A stretch of 64,000 nt of DNA from Bacillota bacterium (GTDB taxonomy: Bacteria; Bacillota; Clostridia; Lachnospirales; Lachnospiraceae), in the NCBI GenBank assembly GCA_023437365.1, contig JAEZGK010000058.1:192579-256578 (forward strand), read 5' to 3'. Below, in pieces: positions 24,950 to 34,078 of this stretch. The notes beneath the pieces were generated by a model. That model had not been told where the DNA came from. It ran no database searches and saw nothing but the letters and a program-made list of their open reading frames with translations. A program made the position numbers and the translations under genes. Every line of letters starts with the position of its first letter. Positions within the stretch are counted from its first letter, which is position 1.

Positions 24950-26089
24950 TTAATTAACAGTTAGAGTAATGTTAACTGTTGTTTTTGGTGTATCATTAAA
25001 CTGAACTCTCAGCTTATGTGTTCCTTTAGTTACAAGCAGATTATTCATATAAGTAGCAGCCTTGTTTAGTGTCAAGGTCTTACCATCAGAACTTACTGTA
25101 AATTCAACTGCTGTCAAGTCATAAAGTTGTGTAGTTGAATATTCATAAGTTACCTTTGAAATACCTGTAGCTGCTAATGTACCAGACCCTAAACTAATTG
25201 GATAAGCAGCTGATGTAGAGCCTGATGTTACTGATGCAGACTTTGTAGAAACATCAGGTGCAACATCAGGAACCGGAGCAGTAGTAGGCTCAGGAGGAGT
25301 AGTAGGCTCAGGAGCAATCGTAGGCTCAGGAGCAGCATAATCTGTTATAGACTTAACATTCTGTGTATCTTCCAGTTCATTAAATGTACCATATGCAGTA
25401 GTTGTAACACCCTTAATTGCGTAAACTACAGACATAGTTGCATCTGCTGCCTTCCAGTCTGCATCCGGATTAATAGTTCCTTTGAATCGGAATACAGCAG
25501 CAGACTTATTTGGATCAACGGAAGTAAACTCGGATGCTTCAGCTATACCATTGGAGTTAGCATCTGTAAATGTAGCTTCATCTAATACATAGGTCAAATT
25601 AGCATCAGTACCTGATCCTGCTTCTCCTATCACAGCATCTTCTGAACTCCAGGTGATTGCAGAACCAGTAGTAGTAAGTGCAGAACCGGTAGTATTTACT
25701 GCGGCAACCTTAGCCGGTACAGCAGCGATATACATCTCTTTATCTGCACCTGTTGTGACAACATCTGCTGCGGTGTCTTTAACAACTACACCTGATTTAG
25801 CTGTCAAAGAATAATCGAAAGATACTTGAATAGGGATACTACTCTTATTGATTACAAATATGTCCGCAGAGGTAATCTGGCTACCTGTGTCGCCTACTTC
25901 AAAAGGGTTGAAGGCGAAGTCTGCTGTAGTTGGTACATAAAAACTAAATACTGGGTTAGTTACTGTGGAATTACCATCAATTGTGCCTGACTTGTCAGTT
26001 GAGTCCTCTGCTAATGCAGTACTGAAAGTACTGAATATCAGTGCTAATGTTAATAAAACTGATATTAATTTCTTTGATTTTTTTGTCAT
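24950..26089 (-). CDS. Secreted protein with X2-like C-terminal domain
   Basis: 379 residues. A clear Sec signal peptide ends in STALAED. Residues about 45-245 form a domain (VPTTADFAFNPFEVG ... DATMSVVYAIKG) shared with the C-terminus of the protein at 23099. A Pro/Glu/Thr linker follows (about 255-285), then a C-terminal module of about 90 residues (AATGISKVTYEYSTTQLYD ... KGTHKLRVQFND) that resembles CBM_X2/Ig-like modules of extracellular clostridial proteins. AAGGAGG precedes the ATG. It follows the membrane-anchored gene by 39 bases, under the same sigma-28-type promoter. Its role is unknown; a matrix, appendage or carbohydrate-binding function is conceivable. Confidence 0.8.
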   Translation of the reverse strand: MTKKSKKLISVLLTLALIFSTFSTALAEDSTDKSGTIDGNSTVTNPVFSFYVPTTADFAFNPFEVGDTGSQITSADIFVINKSSIPIQVSFDYSLTAKSGVVVKDTAADVVTTGADKEMYIAAVPAKVAAVNTTGSALTTTGSAITWSSEDAVIGEAGSGTDANLTYVLDEATFTDANSNGIAEASEFTSVDPNKSAAVFRFKGTINPDADWKAADATMSVVYAIKGVTTTAYGTFNELEDTQNVKSITDYAAPEPTIAPEPTTPPEPTTAPVPDVAPDVSTKSASVTSGSTSAAYPISLGSGTLAATGISKVTYEYSTTQLYDLTAVEFTVSSDGKTLTLNKAATYMNNLLVTKGTHKLRVQFNDTPKTTVNITLTVN

Positions 26090-26128
26090 TTGTTTATCCT
26101 CCTTGATTTTTGTGAAGCCCTGAAAAAG

Positions 26129-26662
26129 TTATTCTGCAATGTCTAGAGTAACTGCTATTGAAACCGAAGAAGAAACTTCACCTCCTTCATCCAATAGGTT
26201 GTATTTACATATTGCTTCATAACTGCCCTTTTCTAAGGGCTTGTCCAGTTTAAGCTCCTTCAATTTAGTTCCAACTGGAAGAACAGTAGAAGTATAGACT
26301 AATTCATCTGTATCCTTTAGAAACACTTCAAAAAAGACCGGACTATTATTGGACTTAGCATTGGCAACATAAGCATCGCTGGATGCCACTTTACCATTGT
26401 CGAAATGCCATATGGCATTCATGGTTACTTCATACATACCTGCCTGAAGCCTATCGTACATTTCATCTACTACATCCTCATAATTAGATTCGTCAATGAC
26501 GTAACTGCCAGCGGGTTCAGGTTCTTTCTTATTCAGTGCCATGTAAATAAGAATTCCGGCTACGACAATAGCTACCGAAATCACACCAAACCCAGCAATC
26601 AAGATTTTTTGGGTTTTAGTAAGTTTCTTCTTGACTACTGAACCCTCTTCATTTTTCTTCAT
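26129..26662 (-). CDS. Membrane-anchored extracytoplasmic protein, unknown family
   Basis: 177 residues from the ATG at 26662 (AAGGAGG nine bases before). There is a short Lys-rich cytoplasmic tail, one transmembrane helix (about 22-44, ILIAGFGVISVAIVVAGIL), then an outside domain of about 130 residues (YEVTMNAIWHFDNGKVAS ... YEAICKYNLLDEGGEVSSSVSIAVTLDI) with a beta-sandwich look. The longer frame to 26734 runs into a sigma-28-type promoter and is rejected. It is first in a two-gene operon with the secreted protein at 24950, so it may anchor or present that protein. Confidence 0.8.
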   Translation of the reverse strand: MKKNEEGSVVKKKLTKTQKILIAGFGVISVAIVVAGILIYMALNKKEPEPAGSYVIDESNYEDVVDEMYDRLQAGMYEVTMNAIWHFDNGKVASSDAYVANAKSNNSPVFFEVFLKDTDELVYTSTVLPVGTKLKELKLDKPLEKGSYEAICKYNLLDEGGEVSSSVSIAVTLDIAE

Positions 26663-26724
26663 TTTCTTAGTCCTCCTTAAAGCCATCTCATAATGATACA
26701 TATACTTAAATACTTCTAATATAT

Positions 26725-26751
26725 TTATCGGCAAATTTTTTACTATCTTTA
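26725..26751 (-). promoter_or_regulatory. Sigma-28 (SigD) type promoter for the surface protein pair
   Basis: Minus strand: TAAA (26748-26751), exactly 15 bases, GCCGATAA (26725-26732): one mismatch in 12 consensus positions, the best match in the window. The leader is about 55 bases to the ATG at 26662. Confidence 0.8.
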
Positions 26752-26795
26752 TAGTAAAAGTGGTAAATATTATTATATTTTCATTTTTTTTGCAT

Positions 26796-29288
26796 TTAAG
26801 GATTTTTATGGTTATTATAATTCCTTTTTAAATATTCATAGGTCGTGTTTGGAACCATCCTTTTGATACTTTCAAAATCATTCATCTTCATTTTTTTGCG
26901 TACCCTGGATGCGCTAATTGGTTCTCCGTCCAGTTGCTTTCGGCCAATGACGTGAAATTCAATTCCATTCTTGGGTAAGATCTCTCTCATCGTATCGTTA
27001 TATTGATTCGTAAATTTATCCAGAGGTTCTTCTCCTGCAAATCTAACCGTAATATTTAAATAAGGAGCTATTTTTTTTGCAAAGATTTCAACATCTTCCG
27101 TCATATCAATAACAACCTCTTGAAGCTGATCCTTTTCAAAGTATCCGGGTAATGTTGTCGATGAGATAATAAAGGAACCACTCGGCAACACATTAATACT
27201 ATTATTTTGGTTTAAATCGGCAACTCCTTGACGAACCATAATTATTCTGTCTTCAAAAGTAAAGAACGATTTGTTTTCCTCCACAACAAAGATGTATAGA
27301 TAATCCACTTTTTCTATTGCATTTTCAATCAGATATTTATGGCCAAAGGTAAACGGATTGCAATTCATCACTATACACCCTATTCGCTTATCCTCTATAT
27401 CTGTAAATTGATCGATACTATGTAGCCATTTTTGCAAAGAATTGTCGTTACGCGATAAGATTGTTTTGTTAAATTTGGTTTTAACTATTTCCTCATCAGA
27501 CACGTTGGGCTTTTGATAGATTTTACATATTAATTGATTTAGTTCTTCAGCAATATAGCGAGTTGTATTACAATTATTATGACCCAACATATCCCATACA
27601 TTGTCGGTCAAGTTGGGAACTTTATTAAAAGCATTTATGATAGAATGTATCTCTATCCCTTGCTGTCCATAATATTTAATCTTTCCCGGTACCATAAGAA
27701 TAACGATATCTCCCGGTTTGTATTCACACAAACGTATCTTAAAGCTTCTCCATTGCCAACTATTCCCCATATTGACAACACAAAATTGTCCGTCTAGCAT
27801 TTCCTGAAGTTTGCTTGCTACTGTATCTTCATCCTTCACGAAATAACCAAATATTGTGCATGGTCCAAATAAAAACACTTTGTTATTAACCAAATTCCCG
27901 GAACTCCCAACCGTATAGCGACTCATATTAATTATTGTATAATATTTCCCGCTATAATCCTCTATTTCAGGATACCCCCTTCGCAATGTTAATGGAAGGT
28001 CATTAAGTTCCCCCAATACTTCAGCATAGTCTTCATAAACCATGAATTTATATAACTCTTCCTGATTATCTTTCAATTCATCAATTCTGAATTTACCCGC
28101 CAATACATCCCACATATAATCAGCATTTTTAAAATTATTTACAACCTCCTTATCTTCAAGTTGATTATAATGTATATCGGGAGCAGCTATAACAATTGGC
28201 AATATCCCATTTCGTTTCAGTTCCGGGATAATATTATAAGCGATATCATAATCGCACCAGCTTTTACAACTAAGTGCATCCGAAAAAATGGATTGAATAT
28301 TAAAATGCAAAACCTTTTTGTTATCAACCCGAACATAATCCTCATGTATAAAAAAATCAAAAGAAACAAGAATATCCGGTGTAATACTCTCCTTGTTATA
28401 TGAGAAGCAATTATCATTATCATCCCAGATCAAGTCATCAGCTTTACATAAGTAAACCGAATTCTCCAAACTATCATGCAATATCCTATACGCTTCATAG
28501 GCAATCATATTCTCACCACAAATCATTATTGTATTATAAATGGAGCCTATAAGATTAATTGTATTTTTATAGTCATCCTTCTTACATTTAATGGCACTTC
28601 CCATCATATATTTTTTAATCTGTTCATAATTAATATATTGGAATTTATGTTTTTTAAAGAATAATTCTTTTAAATAGTTCCTGTTATGTATACTGTCCAT
28701 GTCCAAAATAATTGTATCCTGTTTAGTTATAGAATTTTCCTTCTTCACTAAATCCGAAAAGCTCATTTCTAAAACTCTCAATTTCTCATCATGAAACAGC
28801 TCAAAAACGATATTATAAACACTTTTATTATAATCAAATTCATTCATTAGAATTACATGTGTTATTCCATGCATTTGTAATAGGTCGGTTAGTTTTGTAT
28901 CTTTCCGTGTTTGATATTTCTGTATTAGCTCAATATCTGTTGCGCTTAATATCATGTCATCTTTATAATACTCACAAACAATTCTTTTCTGGTTATCTAC
29001 AATTGGTACACATCTTATTTTACTACCCTGTTGATTAAGAATTTCATGCACCTTATCTTTTGTTTCTTCATACAGGAAGGTAGCCCTTGTCTGTACCAAG
29101 TCCCCTTTTCCTTTTAAATAACGCACAAAATCTCCTAATGTAATTACTCCATAAAAAGCTTCTTCTTTCGTAACATAGATCATTTTATTGGGATGTTTAA
29201 TGAACACCATGGTTAATAAATCATTATTCAAATTCTTTTCTTCATAGATACACATTTCTTCTTTAGGGCGAATTGCAATATTGTTCAA
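26796..29288 (-). CDS. Multidomain protein with C-terminal CitC-like nucleotidyltransferase
   Basis: 830 residues. The N-terminal 115 residues resemble a CBS-type pair (IYVTKEEAFYGVITLGDFVRYL, RCVPIVDNQKRIVCEYYKDD). Middle parts contain a Rossmann-like stretch (about 245-290) and an SGNH-like stretch (VFLFGPCTIFGYFVKDEDT ... VVNMGNSWQWRSF). Residues about 636-830 match the catalytic domain of citrate lyase ligase (CitC): IVMNCNPFTFGHKYLIENA, ENKSFFTFEDRI, LPSGSFIISS and the signature ISASRVRKKM. CitC transfers AMP, but no citrate lyase genes are here; in a glycan locus it may activate a small acid or alcohol phosphate. The start is TTG, with AAGGAGG eight bases upstream. It is last in a minus-strand run of glycan genes. 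Confidence 0.75.
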   Translation of the reverse strand: MNNIAIRPKEEMCIYEEKNLNNDLLTMVFIKHPNKMIYVTKEEAFYGVITLGDFVRYLKGKGDLVQTRATFLYEETKDKVHEILNQQGSKIRCVPIVDNQKRIVCEYYKDDMILSATDIELIQKYQTRKDTKLTDLLQMHGITHVILMNEFDYNKSVYNIVFELFHDEKLRVLEMSFSDLVKKENSITKQDTIILDMDSIHNRNYLKELFFKKHKFQYINYEQIKKYMMGSAIKCKKDDYKNTINLIGSIYNTIMICGENMIAYEAYRILHDSLENSVYLCKADDLIWDDNDNCFSYNKESITPDILVSFDFFIHEDYVRVDNKKVLHFNIQSIFSDALSCKSWCDYDIAYNIIPELKRNGILPIVIAAPDIHYNQLEDKEVVNNFKNADYMWDVLAGKFRIDELKDNQEELYKFMVYEDYAEVLGELNDLPLTLRRGYPEIEDYSGKYYTIINMSRYTVGSSGNLVNNKVFLFGPCTIFGYFVKDEDTVASKLQEMLDGQFCVVNMGNSWQWRSFKIRLCEYKPGDIVILMVPGKIKYYGQQGIEIHSIINAFNKVPNLTDNVWDMLGHNNCNTTRYIAEELNQLICKIYQKPNVSDEEIVKTKFNKTILSRNDNSLQKWLHSIDQFTDIEDKRIGCIVMNCNPFTFGHKYLIENAIEKVDYLYIFVVEENKSFFTFEDRIIMVRQGVADLNQNNSINVLPSGSFIISSTTLPGYFEKDQLQEVVIDMTEDVEIFAKKIAPYLNITVRFAGEEPLDKFTNQYNDTMREILPKNGIEFHVIGRKQLDGEPISASRVRKKMKMNDFESIKRMVPNTTYEYLKRNYNNHKNP

Positions 29289-29347
29289 TATATCATCCTC
29301 CTTAGTGCGATATCATTAATTTATTAACCTATGGAAGCTATGCAACG

Positions 29348-30436
29348 TCAACTTTCTTTATTCCATTTATGGTCTATACTATTTTCCTCCAGGAAGCTTT
29401 TATACTCCCGAAACATGCCCGGATAAGTCTTATAGAAATCATCATAAGAACAATAAGGCATAAAATCCTCCAGGGAGTTTATGCTTTGTAATTGAGACAC
29501 ATCAATAGAAGGTAAATGAAACAAATTGGTTAGCTCTTTTGTTCTACTGTCATGAGTGATCCATAAAGCAGGGATCCCACATCTTAACGCTGCGACATTA
29601 CCATGAAATCTTCCTCCGAAAGAAAACGTAAAATTCTCCTGCTTTAAAAATGTATACCATTCCTTCATAGAGAAAAACATCCTCGCTTTTTGCCTCATAT
29701 AGTTTTCCAGAGCTTCAATCGAATCCTCATATCCAGGAAATCTTTTTAATACTGCCTCTTTTGTTAAATGACAATTTTCAAAAACAGTTCTTGGCATCTC
29801 TACCATTGACTGCATAATCCATATTAAATTATTTTCCATGCCAAAGCGAAGAAGCTTATGTTCTCCTTCGACATTCCCTGCCATATGATATAGGCATTTT
29901 GTAACATTGGGTGATCTTAATAGCTCATATTGATTTTCGTATTTGTATAAAGAAGGACATCCAATGACCCGATAATTCTTAATTCCCACTATCTCAAGGC
30001 ATTCTGCAGTGAATTCACCTCTTATACCAATGGTTTCCGTTTGATTACATATTCCACTCAAAGCTTGAATTCTCTCCTTAGGCATCGCAGACATCAGCTT
30101 TTTGGGAGTATCCAATTCCTCTGTAGATTGAGCGCCTAACCCCACTAATGTAACAGGGAATCTAAGCTCTGCTATTCTCTCCCAAATAGCATCCAGAAAC
30201 TGATCCTTGATATTTAACATATTTGCGCAGGCTAAGACACCAATATTATTTTCATCCAGTTCCAGTATTTCTTCACTCTGAAACCAACCTTCCATTTTAA
30301 ATTGAATTTGCTGATTAATCGCATCAGTAAAAACCCTATTGCCAGTATTCAATCCAGATCGATAAATCTTCTCATAGACTGAAAGATGATTATCACCATC
30401 TATGTTCGCGATAGGGTTAAAAAAAACACTTTTCAT
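29348..30436 (-). CDS. Polysaccharide pyruvyl transferase family protein
   Basis: 362 residues. Members add pyruvate ketals to sugars using phosphoenolpyruvate. Family marks are an N-terminal NPIANIDGDN loop, SLYKYENQY in the middle and the C-terminal FSFGGRFHGNVAALRCGIPALWI. The ATG at 30436 is chosen because AAAGGG lies six bases before and the family begins here; the frame to 30523 has no ribosome site. It lies between the FkbM and CitC-like genes of the glycan run. Substrate unknown. Confidence 0.82.
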   Translation of the reverse strand: MKSVFFNPIANIDGDNHLSVYEKIYRSGLNTGNRVFTDAINQQIQFKMEGWFQSEEILELDENNIGVLACANMLNIKDQFLDAIWERIAELRFPVTLVGLGAQSTEELDTPKKLMSAMPKERIQALSGICNQTETIGIRGEFTAECLEIVGIKNYRVIGCPSLYKYENQYELLRSPNVTKCLYHMAGNVEGEHKLLRFGMENNLIWIMQSMVEMPRTVFENCHLTKEAVLKRFPGYEDSIEALENYMRQKARMFFSMKEWYTFLKQENFTFSFGGRFHGNVAALRCGIPALWITHDSRTKELTNLFHLPSIDVSQLQSINSLEDFMPYCSYDDFYKTYPGMFREYKSFLEENSIDHKWNKES

Positions 30437-30565
30437 ATTAAGCCCTTTCCTGCTTTTCATACTACCAGACATACCCAGCAGCGCCGGGAGCAAATCCTGG
30501 TAGTTGAAGAAGAATTGCGACATGAAATTTCAATTGATTTCTTGTCAGAAACCCTAACCCATATA

Positions 30566-31720
30566 TTAATCCGGTACATAAGCAAACAGCTTTTTCCAAC
30601 GATGTTCTACAATATAATTCGGATTCGCATTCTTAATAATCGATTCCAATAGAAGAGGATGGTTTGGATTATGATAAGTGCATATTGATAATTTAGGCGC
30701 ATGTTTTTTAAGTATTTCTTTTGCTCCCAATAACATATTTGGCTCGCTACCTTCAATATCAGCTTTGATAAAATCTATCTTTTTAATGTTATTGTTTAGT
30801 ACAAATCGATCCAGCGTAATCACATTGACAGAAATCACGCTCTTACTATTTTGGTTTTTTTCTGTAATGTGGGATTCGGAATAATTCTGCTCTTCTACTT
30901 CAAAATATTCCGTTCCGCATTTATCTGAAACTGCAAATTCTTCAATTGAAATACTTGGATAGAAATCCTTTGCTCTATTCAATATACTGATCAACTGTGG
31001 TACTGGTTCAAAGGCATATACCTTTCCACCGTTCGTTCTATATGCAGCAAGTGAAGAAAACATACCTACATTTGCTCCACAATCAATCACAGTATCGCCT
31101 TCCTCTAATTGAACCTCTTTATATTCATAAGGTCCTTCGCTTGTATCACAGTATTCACTTTCTTTAATATAATTAGATAAAATATCAAAGGTCTCGATAA
31201 TTACAGCTGACGGAAAAGCTTCATATGCTTGATAAGGTATTCTAATTTTTTCAAATTCAAAACAATTATCTTTTTCATTATAATATTTGTGTATAATTTG
31301 CGACCTATTAGCCATCCACTGTATCGAATAACTATTTTCACCAATATATTTCCACTTTAGTGTTTTATTATAGATATCCAGAATATTGTGCATCTTACTG
31401 TAATCTCTTAATATCCGATCCATGTTATACCAGCCTTTTGGAGGGATAATTATCTTTTTGATATCTATTCCCATGTTATCCAACTGCTTTATAATATCTT
31501 TTGTAAAGGAGCTACTGATCATAATATAATCATAATCAATCATCTTGATTTCATCCGGTGTAATATAAAGCTCACCCAAGCCTTTGCCCATCAATTTCTT
31601 ACTGTTATCATTATCCGCTATGGCGACAATTTCCACATTTCCTTCATTAATCCAATCCAGACCCTTACATAAGGAGTTATAGCTTCCGCCCCATAAAATA
31701 ATTCTTACTTTATTGCTCAT
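30566..31720 (-). CDS. FkbM-family methyltransferase with N-terminal Rossmann module
   Basis: 384 residues. Residues about 5-95 are a dinucleotide-binding-like module (RIILWGGSYNSL ... YDYIMISSSFTKDIIKQL) of the kind repeated in four other proteins here. The C-terminal half is an FkbM methyltransferase: TVIDCGANVGMFSSLAAY for SAM binding, VYAFEPVP, SVNVITLDRFV and FIKADIEGSEPNML. It probably O-methylates a sugar of the surface glycan. AGGAG precedes the ATG, and the gene follows the TylF-like gene by 16 bases. Confidence 0.88.
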   Translation of the reverse strand: MSNKVRIILWGGSYNSLCKGLDWINEGNVEIVAIADNDNSKKLMGKGLGELYITPDEIKMIDYDYIMISSSFTKDIIKQLDNMGIDIKKIIIPPKGWYNMDRILRDYSKMHNILDIYNKTLKWKYIGENSYSIQWMANRSQIIHKYYNEKDNCFEFEKIRIPYQAYEAFPSAVIIETFDILSNYIKESEYCDTSEGPYEYKEVQLEEGDTVIDCGANVGMFSSLAAYRTNGGKVYAFEPVPQLISILNRAKDFYPSISIEEFAVSDKCGTEYFEVEEQNYSESHITEKNQNSKSVISVNVITLDRFVLNNNIKKIDFIKADIEGSEPNMLLGAKEILKKHAPKLSICTYHNPNHPLLLESIIKNANPNYIVEHRWKKLFAYVPD

Positions 31721-31736
31721 TGTCGTATCTCCTATG

Positions 31737-32759
31737 CTATTTTGTTATGATTAATGTACCGCCATTATCTGATAACGGGATTTTACTGACTCTTCCGTAC
31801 TTTTCTTCATAACGCTTAATCGCTCTTTTAACTCCAAAAAGAAAACTGTTGTTATAATCATGAACAAATATAAATCCACCCCGGTTCAATCTGGGGTAGA
31901 AGTATTCCATGGAATTGTAAATAGATTCCTCAAAATCAACATCAATCGAAACAAACGCGAACCGATCTTCTAAATCCTTGGCAGTTTCCGGAAAAAAGCC
32001 TTTTTTTATAATACAATGATTTGGGTAGGGCATTTTCTTAATTACATAATTTACATCAGGCATCCCTGCATTAAAATCTACAACGAATTTCTCATCACAA
32101 TTGCCACTCTTAATCTCATTCTTCGCCTCTTCCGGATCAAAGCCCTCAAAGGTATCGAAAAGATAAAGCTTTCTGTCTGGAAATTTCTCATTGATAATAC
32201 GCGCAAAATCCCCTTTAAACACTCCGACTTCCGCTACATTCCCCTGGATATTATCCTTTAAAATAACATCTGCAATTAATTCAAACGTCCTGTACCTGGT
32301 ATAATCCAAATAATATTCCTGATTATGCTCCTCTTCAAAAGCCTTATCCAGTAAACTGCTTTCGATCATATCACAGTTCATTCTATAATGAGGAAGTATC
32401 AACATCTGCTTTCTAATCGACTGATAATATAAGTCGTTTACAACTCCCTGCAAAAGATTGCCGTTATCCTTTTTTATCAGCATTTTCTCATACTGTTTCT
32501 CAAGCTTGATATAGATTGTTCTATTTTCATCTACCTTTAGCTCTGAGCACATTTGCTTGATCTCCGCTATGTAGGTACTCGCTATTATTAATACGTCATA
32601 GTCTAAATGAGTAATTCTTTCCGGAAGATATATGGGCTTACCGTTAAATTCACTACTTTTCGGATTAGAATCAATAAATCCAATGACCTCTCCGTTCACT
32701 ACTTGTTTTAAAAACCCCTCAGCTGCCTTCCCTGTGCCCCATATTAGTAATTTTTTCAT
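31737..32759 (-). CDS. TylF/MycF-like O-methyltransferase with N-terminal Rossmann module
   Basis: 340 residues. Residues 1-90 form the recurring Rossmann-like module (KLLIWGTGKAAEGFL ... VLIIASTYIAEI). The rest matches macrocin-type sugar O-methyltransferases: VAEVGVFKGDFARIIN, KLYLFDTFEGFDPEE, AFVSIDVDFEESIYNSMEYF and GGFIFVHDYN. Together with the FkbM gene downstream it would give two distinct methylations of the glycan. The ribosome site before the ATG is weak. Confidence 0.85.
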   Translation of the reverse strand: MKKLLIWGTGKAAEGFLKQVVNGEVIGFIDSNPKSSEFNGKPIYLPERITHLDYDVLIIASTYIAEIKQMCSELKVDENRTIYIKLEKQYEKMLIKKDNGNLLQGVVNDLYYQSIRKQMLILPHYRMNCDMIESSLLDKAFEEEHNQEYYLDYTRYRTFELIADVILKDNIQGNVAEVGVFKGDFARIINEKFPDRKLYLFDTFEGFDPEEAKNEIKSGNCDEKFVVDFNAGMPDVNYVIKKMPYPNHCIIKKGFFPETAKDLEDRFAFVSIDVDFEESIYNSMEYFYPRLNRGGFIFVHDYNNSFLFGVKRAIKRYEEKYGRVSKIPLSDNGGTLIITK

Positions 32760-32862
32760 ATGGCTCTCAGTACAAAATACCCATTGGATATTTTATACGT
32801 TCTCCTTTCAACAAATAATCCATTTCAAACACCGTATCGACTATCATTTTCGCAGTTCCAAT

Positions 32863-33996
32863 CTATCTAAGAACTGTTTTATATACTTTATATACCTCTT
32901 CCACTAAAGCCTTTGTTGTAAAGGTATTCACAGCAAATTTTTTCGCAGCTTCCTTGATCCGGCCAACCTCCTCTTTATGCTCCATTGCATAGACTATCTG
33001 ATTTGCCAAATCGATATAATCACCATTTATATATAAATAGCCTGTAGTTCCATGACGAATTAATTCTTTTGTTGCTCCTGTATTTGATCCGATTACAAGT
33101 ATTTCACTTAACATCGACTCAATTGTAACTCTTCCAAGTCCTTCGCTTTTTGAACACATTAAGGCAATATCCGAATTTTCTCTGTGCTGCTTTAGGTCTT
33201 TATTAAAATCATTGATTACCACAGCATCCTGCAATTTATGACGTTTGATATAATTCTTGATCTCCGTGACATCTTCTTTCTCTCCACGGCCAACGATGGA
33301 CAGTCTGATGTTTTTCATCCCTTGTTCCCATAAATAATTAACCGCTCTGACTGCCTCTATCTGTCCTTTTTGTCTTGATATTGCGCCACATAATAATAGG
33401 TTCAAGGTCTCATTTTCGTAAAATTTATCATTACTATAATTATAATCCTCAAGCGAAATAAGATCATATATTACTTTCATGCGATCTTTTTTATATAACT
33501 TTTTATGCTTTCCATAGATGGCCTTTGAGATTAAAATAATGGTATCCGCCTTGTTGATCAGATATTTCATTTTTCTCTTATTATAAAACTCAATCCTAAA
33601 GTCCTCTTCCATAAATTCTCTAATATGCCATACATGTGGTATTCCCTTAATAAGAGCTGCCATCGCTCCGATATCCGTGCATAGGTTATTCGTATGGATG
33701 ATATCTATTTTCCACTGCTGCACCAGCTGAATTACCTGTTTTACTGCAGGTAGTTTTTTAAGCTCATTCAGCGTTTCCTCTATCACATTTCCTTCTCCGA
33801 CTGCTCTAAAATCCTTATAATTTCTTATAATACAGTACTTGATTCTTCGATGTATTAATTCCTTTTCTATCGGACCCGCATACGGGATTACAATATACGA
33901 AGTCACATTGTACTCTTTTAATGCATCAATCAAATCAAGTAACGATTTAGAAGCACCATACAGACCTGCATCATGACAAACATATAATACGTTCAT
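32863..33996 (-). CDS. Family 4 glycosyltransferase
   Basis: 377 residues with a GT-B layout: an N-terminal acceptor domain beginning MNVLYVCHDAGLYGASKSLLDL, IIHTNNLCTDIGAMAAL, and a C-terminal donor site SRQKGQIEAVRAV, IVGRGEKED, and EGLGRVTIESMLSEILVIGSNTGATKELI (the EX7E motif region). It uses a nucleotide sugar that cannot be named from sequence. AAAGGAG is ten bases before the ATG. A sigma-28-like site lies about 55 bases upstream, so this gene may begin a transcription unit. Confidence 0.9.
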   Translation of the reverse strand: MNVLYVCHDAGLYGASKSLLDLIDALKEYNVTSYIVIPYAGPIEKELIHRRIKYCIIRNYKDFRAVGEGNVIEETLNELKKLPAVKQVIQLVQQWKIDIIHTNNLCTDIGAMAALIKGIPHVWHIREFMEEDFRIEFYNKRKMKYLINKADTIILISKAIYGKHKKLYKKDRMKVIYDLISLEDYNYSNDKFYENETLNLLLCGAISRQKGQIEAVRAVNYLWEQGMKNIRLSIVGRGEKEDVTEIKNYIKRHKLQDAVVINDFNKDLKQHRENSDIALMCSKSEGLGRVTIESMLSEILVIGSNTGATKELIRHGTTGYLYINGDYIDLANQIVYAMEHKEEVGRIKEAAKKFAVNTFTTKALVEEVYKVYKTVLR

Positions 33997-34051
33997 TGTT
34001 TTTCTGCTCCTTTCGATGGTGCATCCTATCCTATTTAAATTGTTACTTTAA

Positions 34052-34078
34052 TTATCGGAGCATCATGATTAATACTTA
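34052..34078 (-). promoter_or_regulatory. Possible sigma-28 (SigD) type promoter inside the glycan locus
   Basis: Minus strand: TAAG (34075-34078), 15 bases, TCCGATAA (34052-34059). The -10 is identical to that proposed for flgM. The -35 overlaps the stop codon of the gene at 34076. It would drive the GT4-TylF-FkbM-pyruvyltransferase-CitC-like run. Confidence 0.5.
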
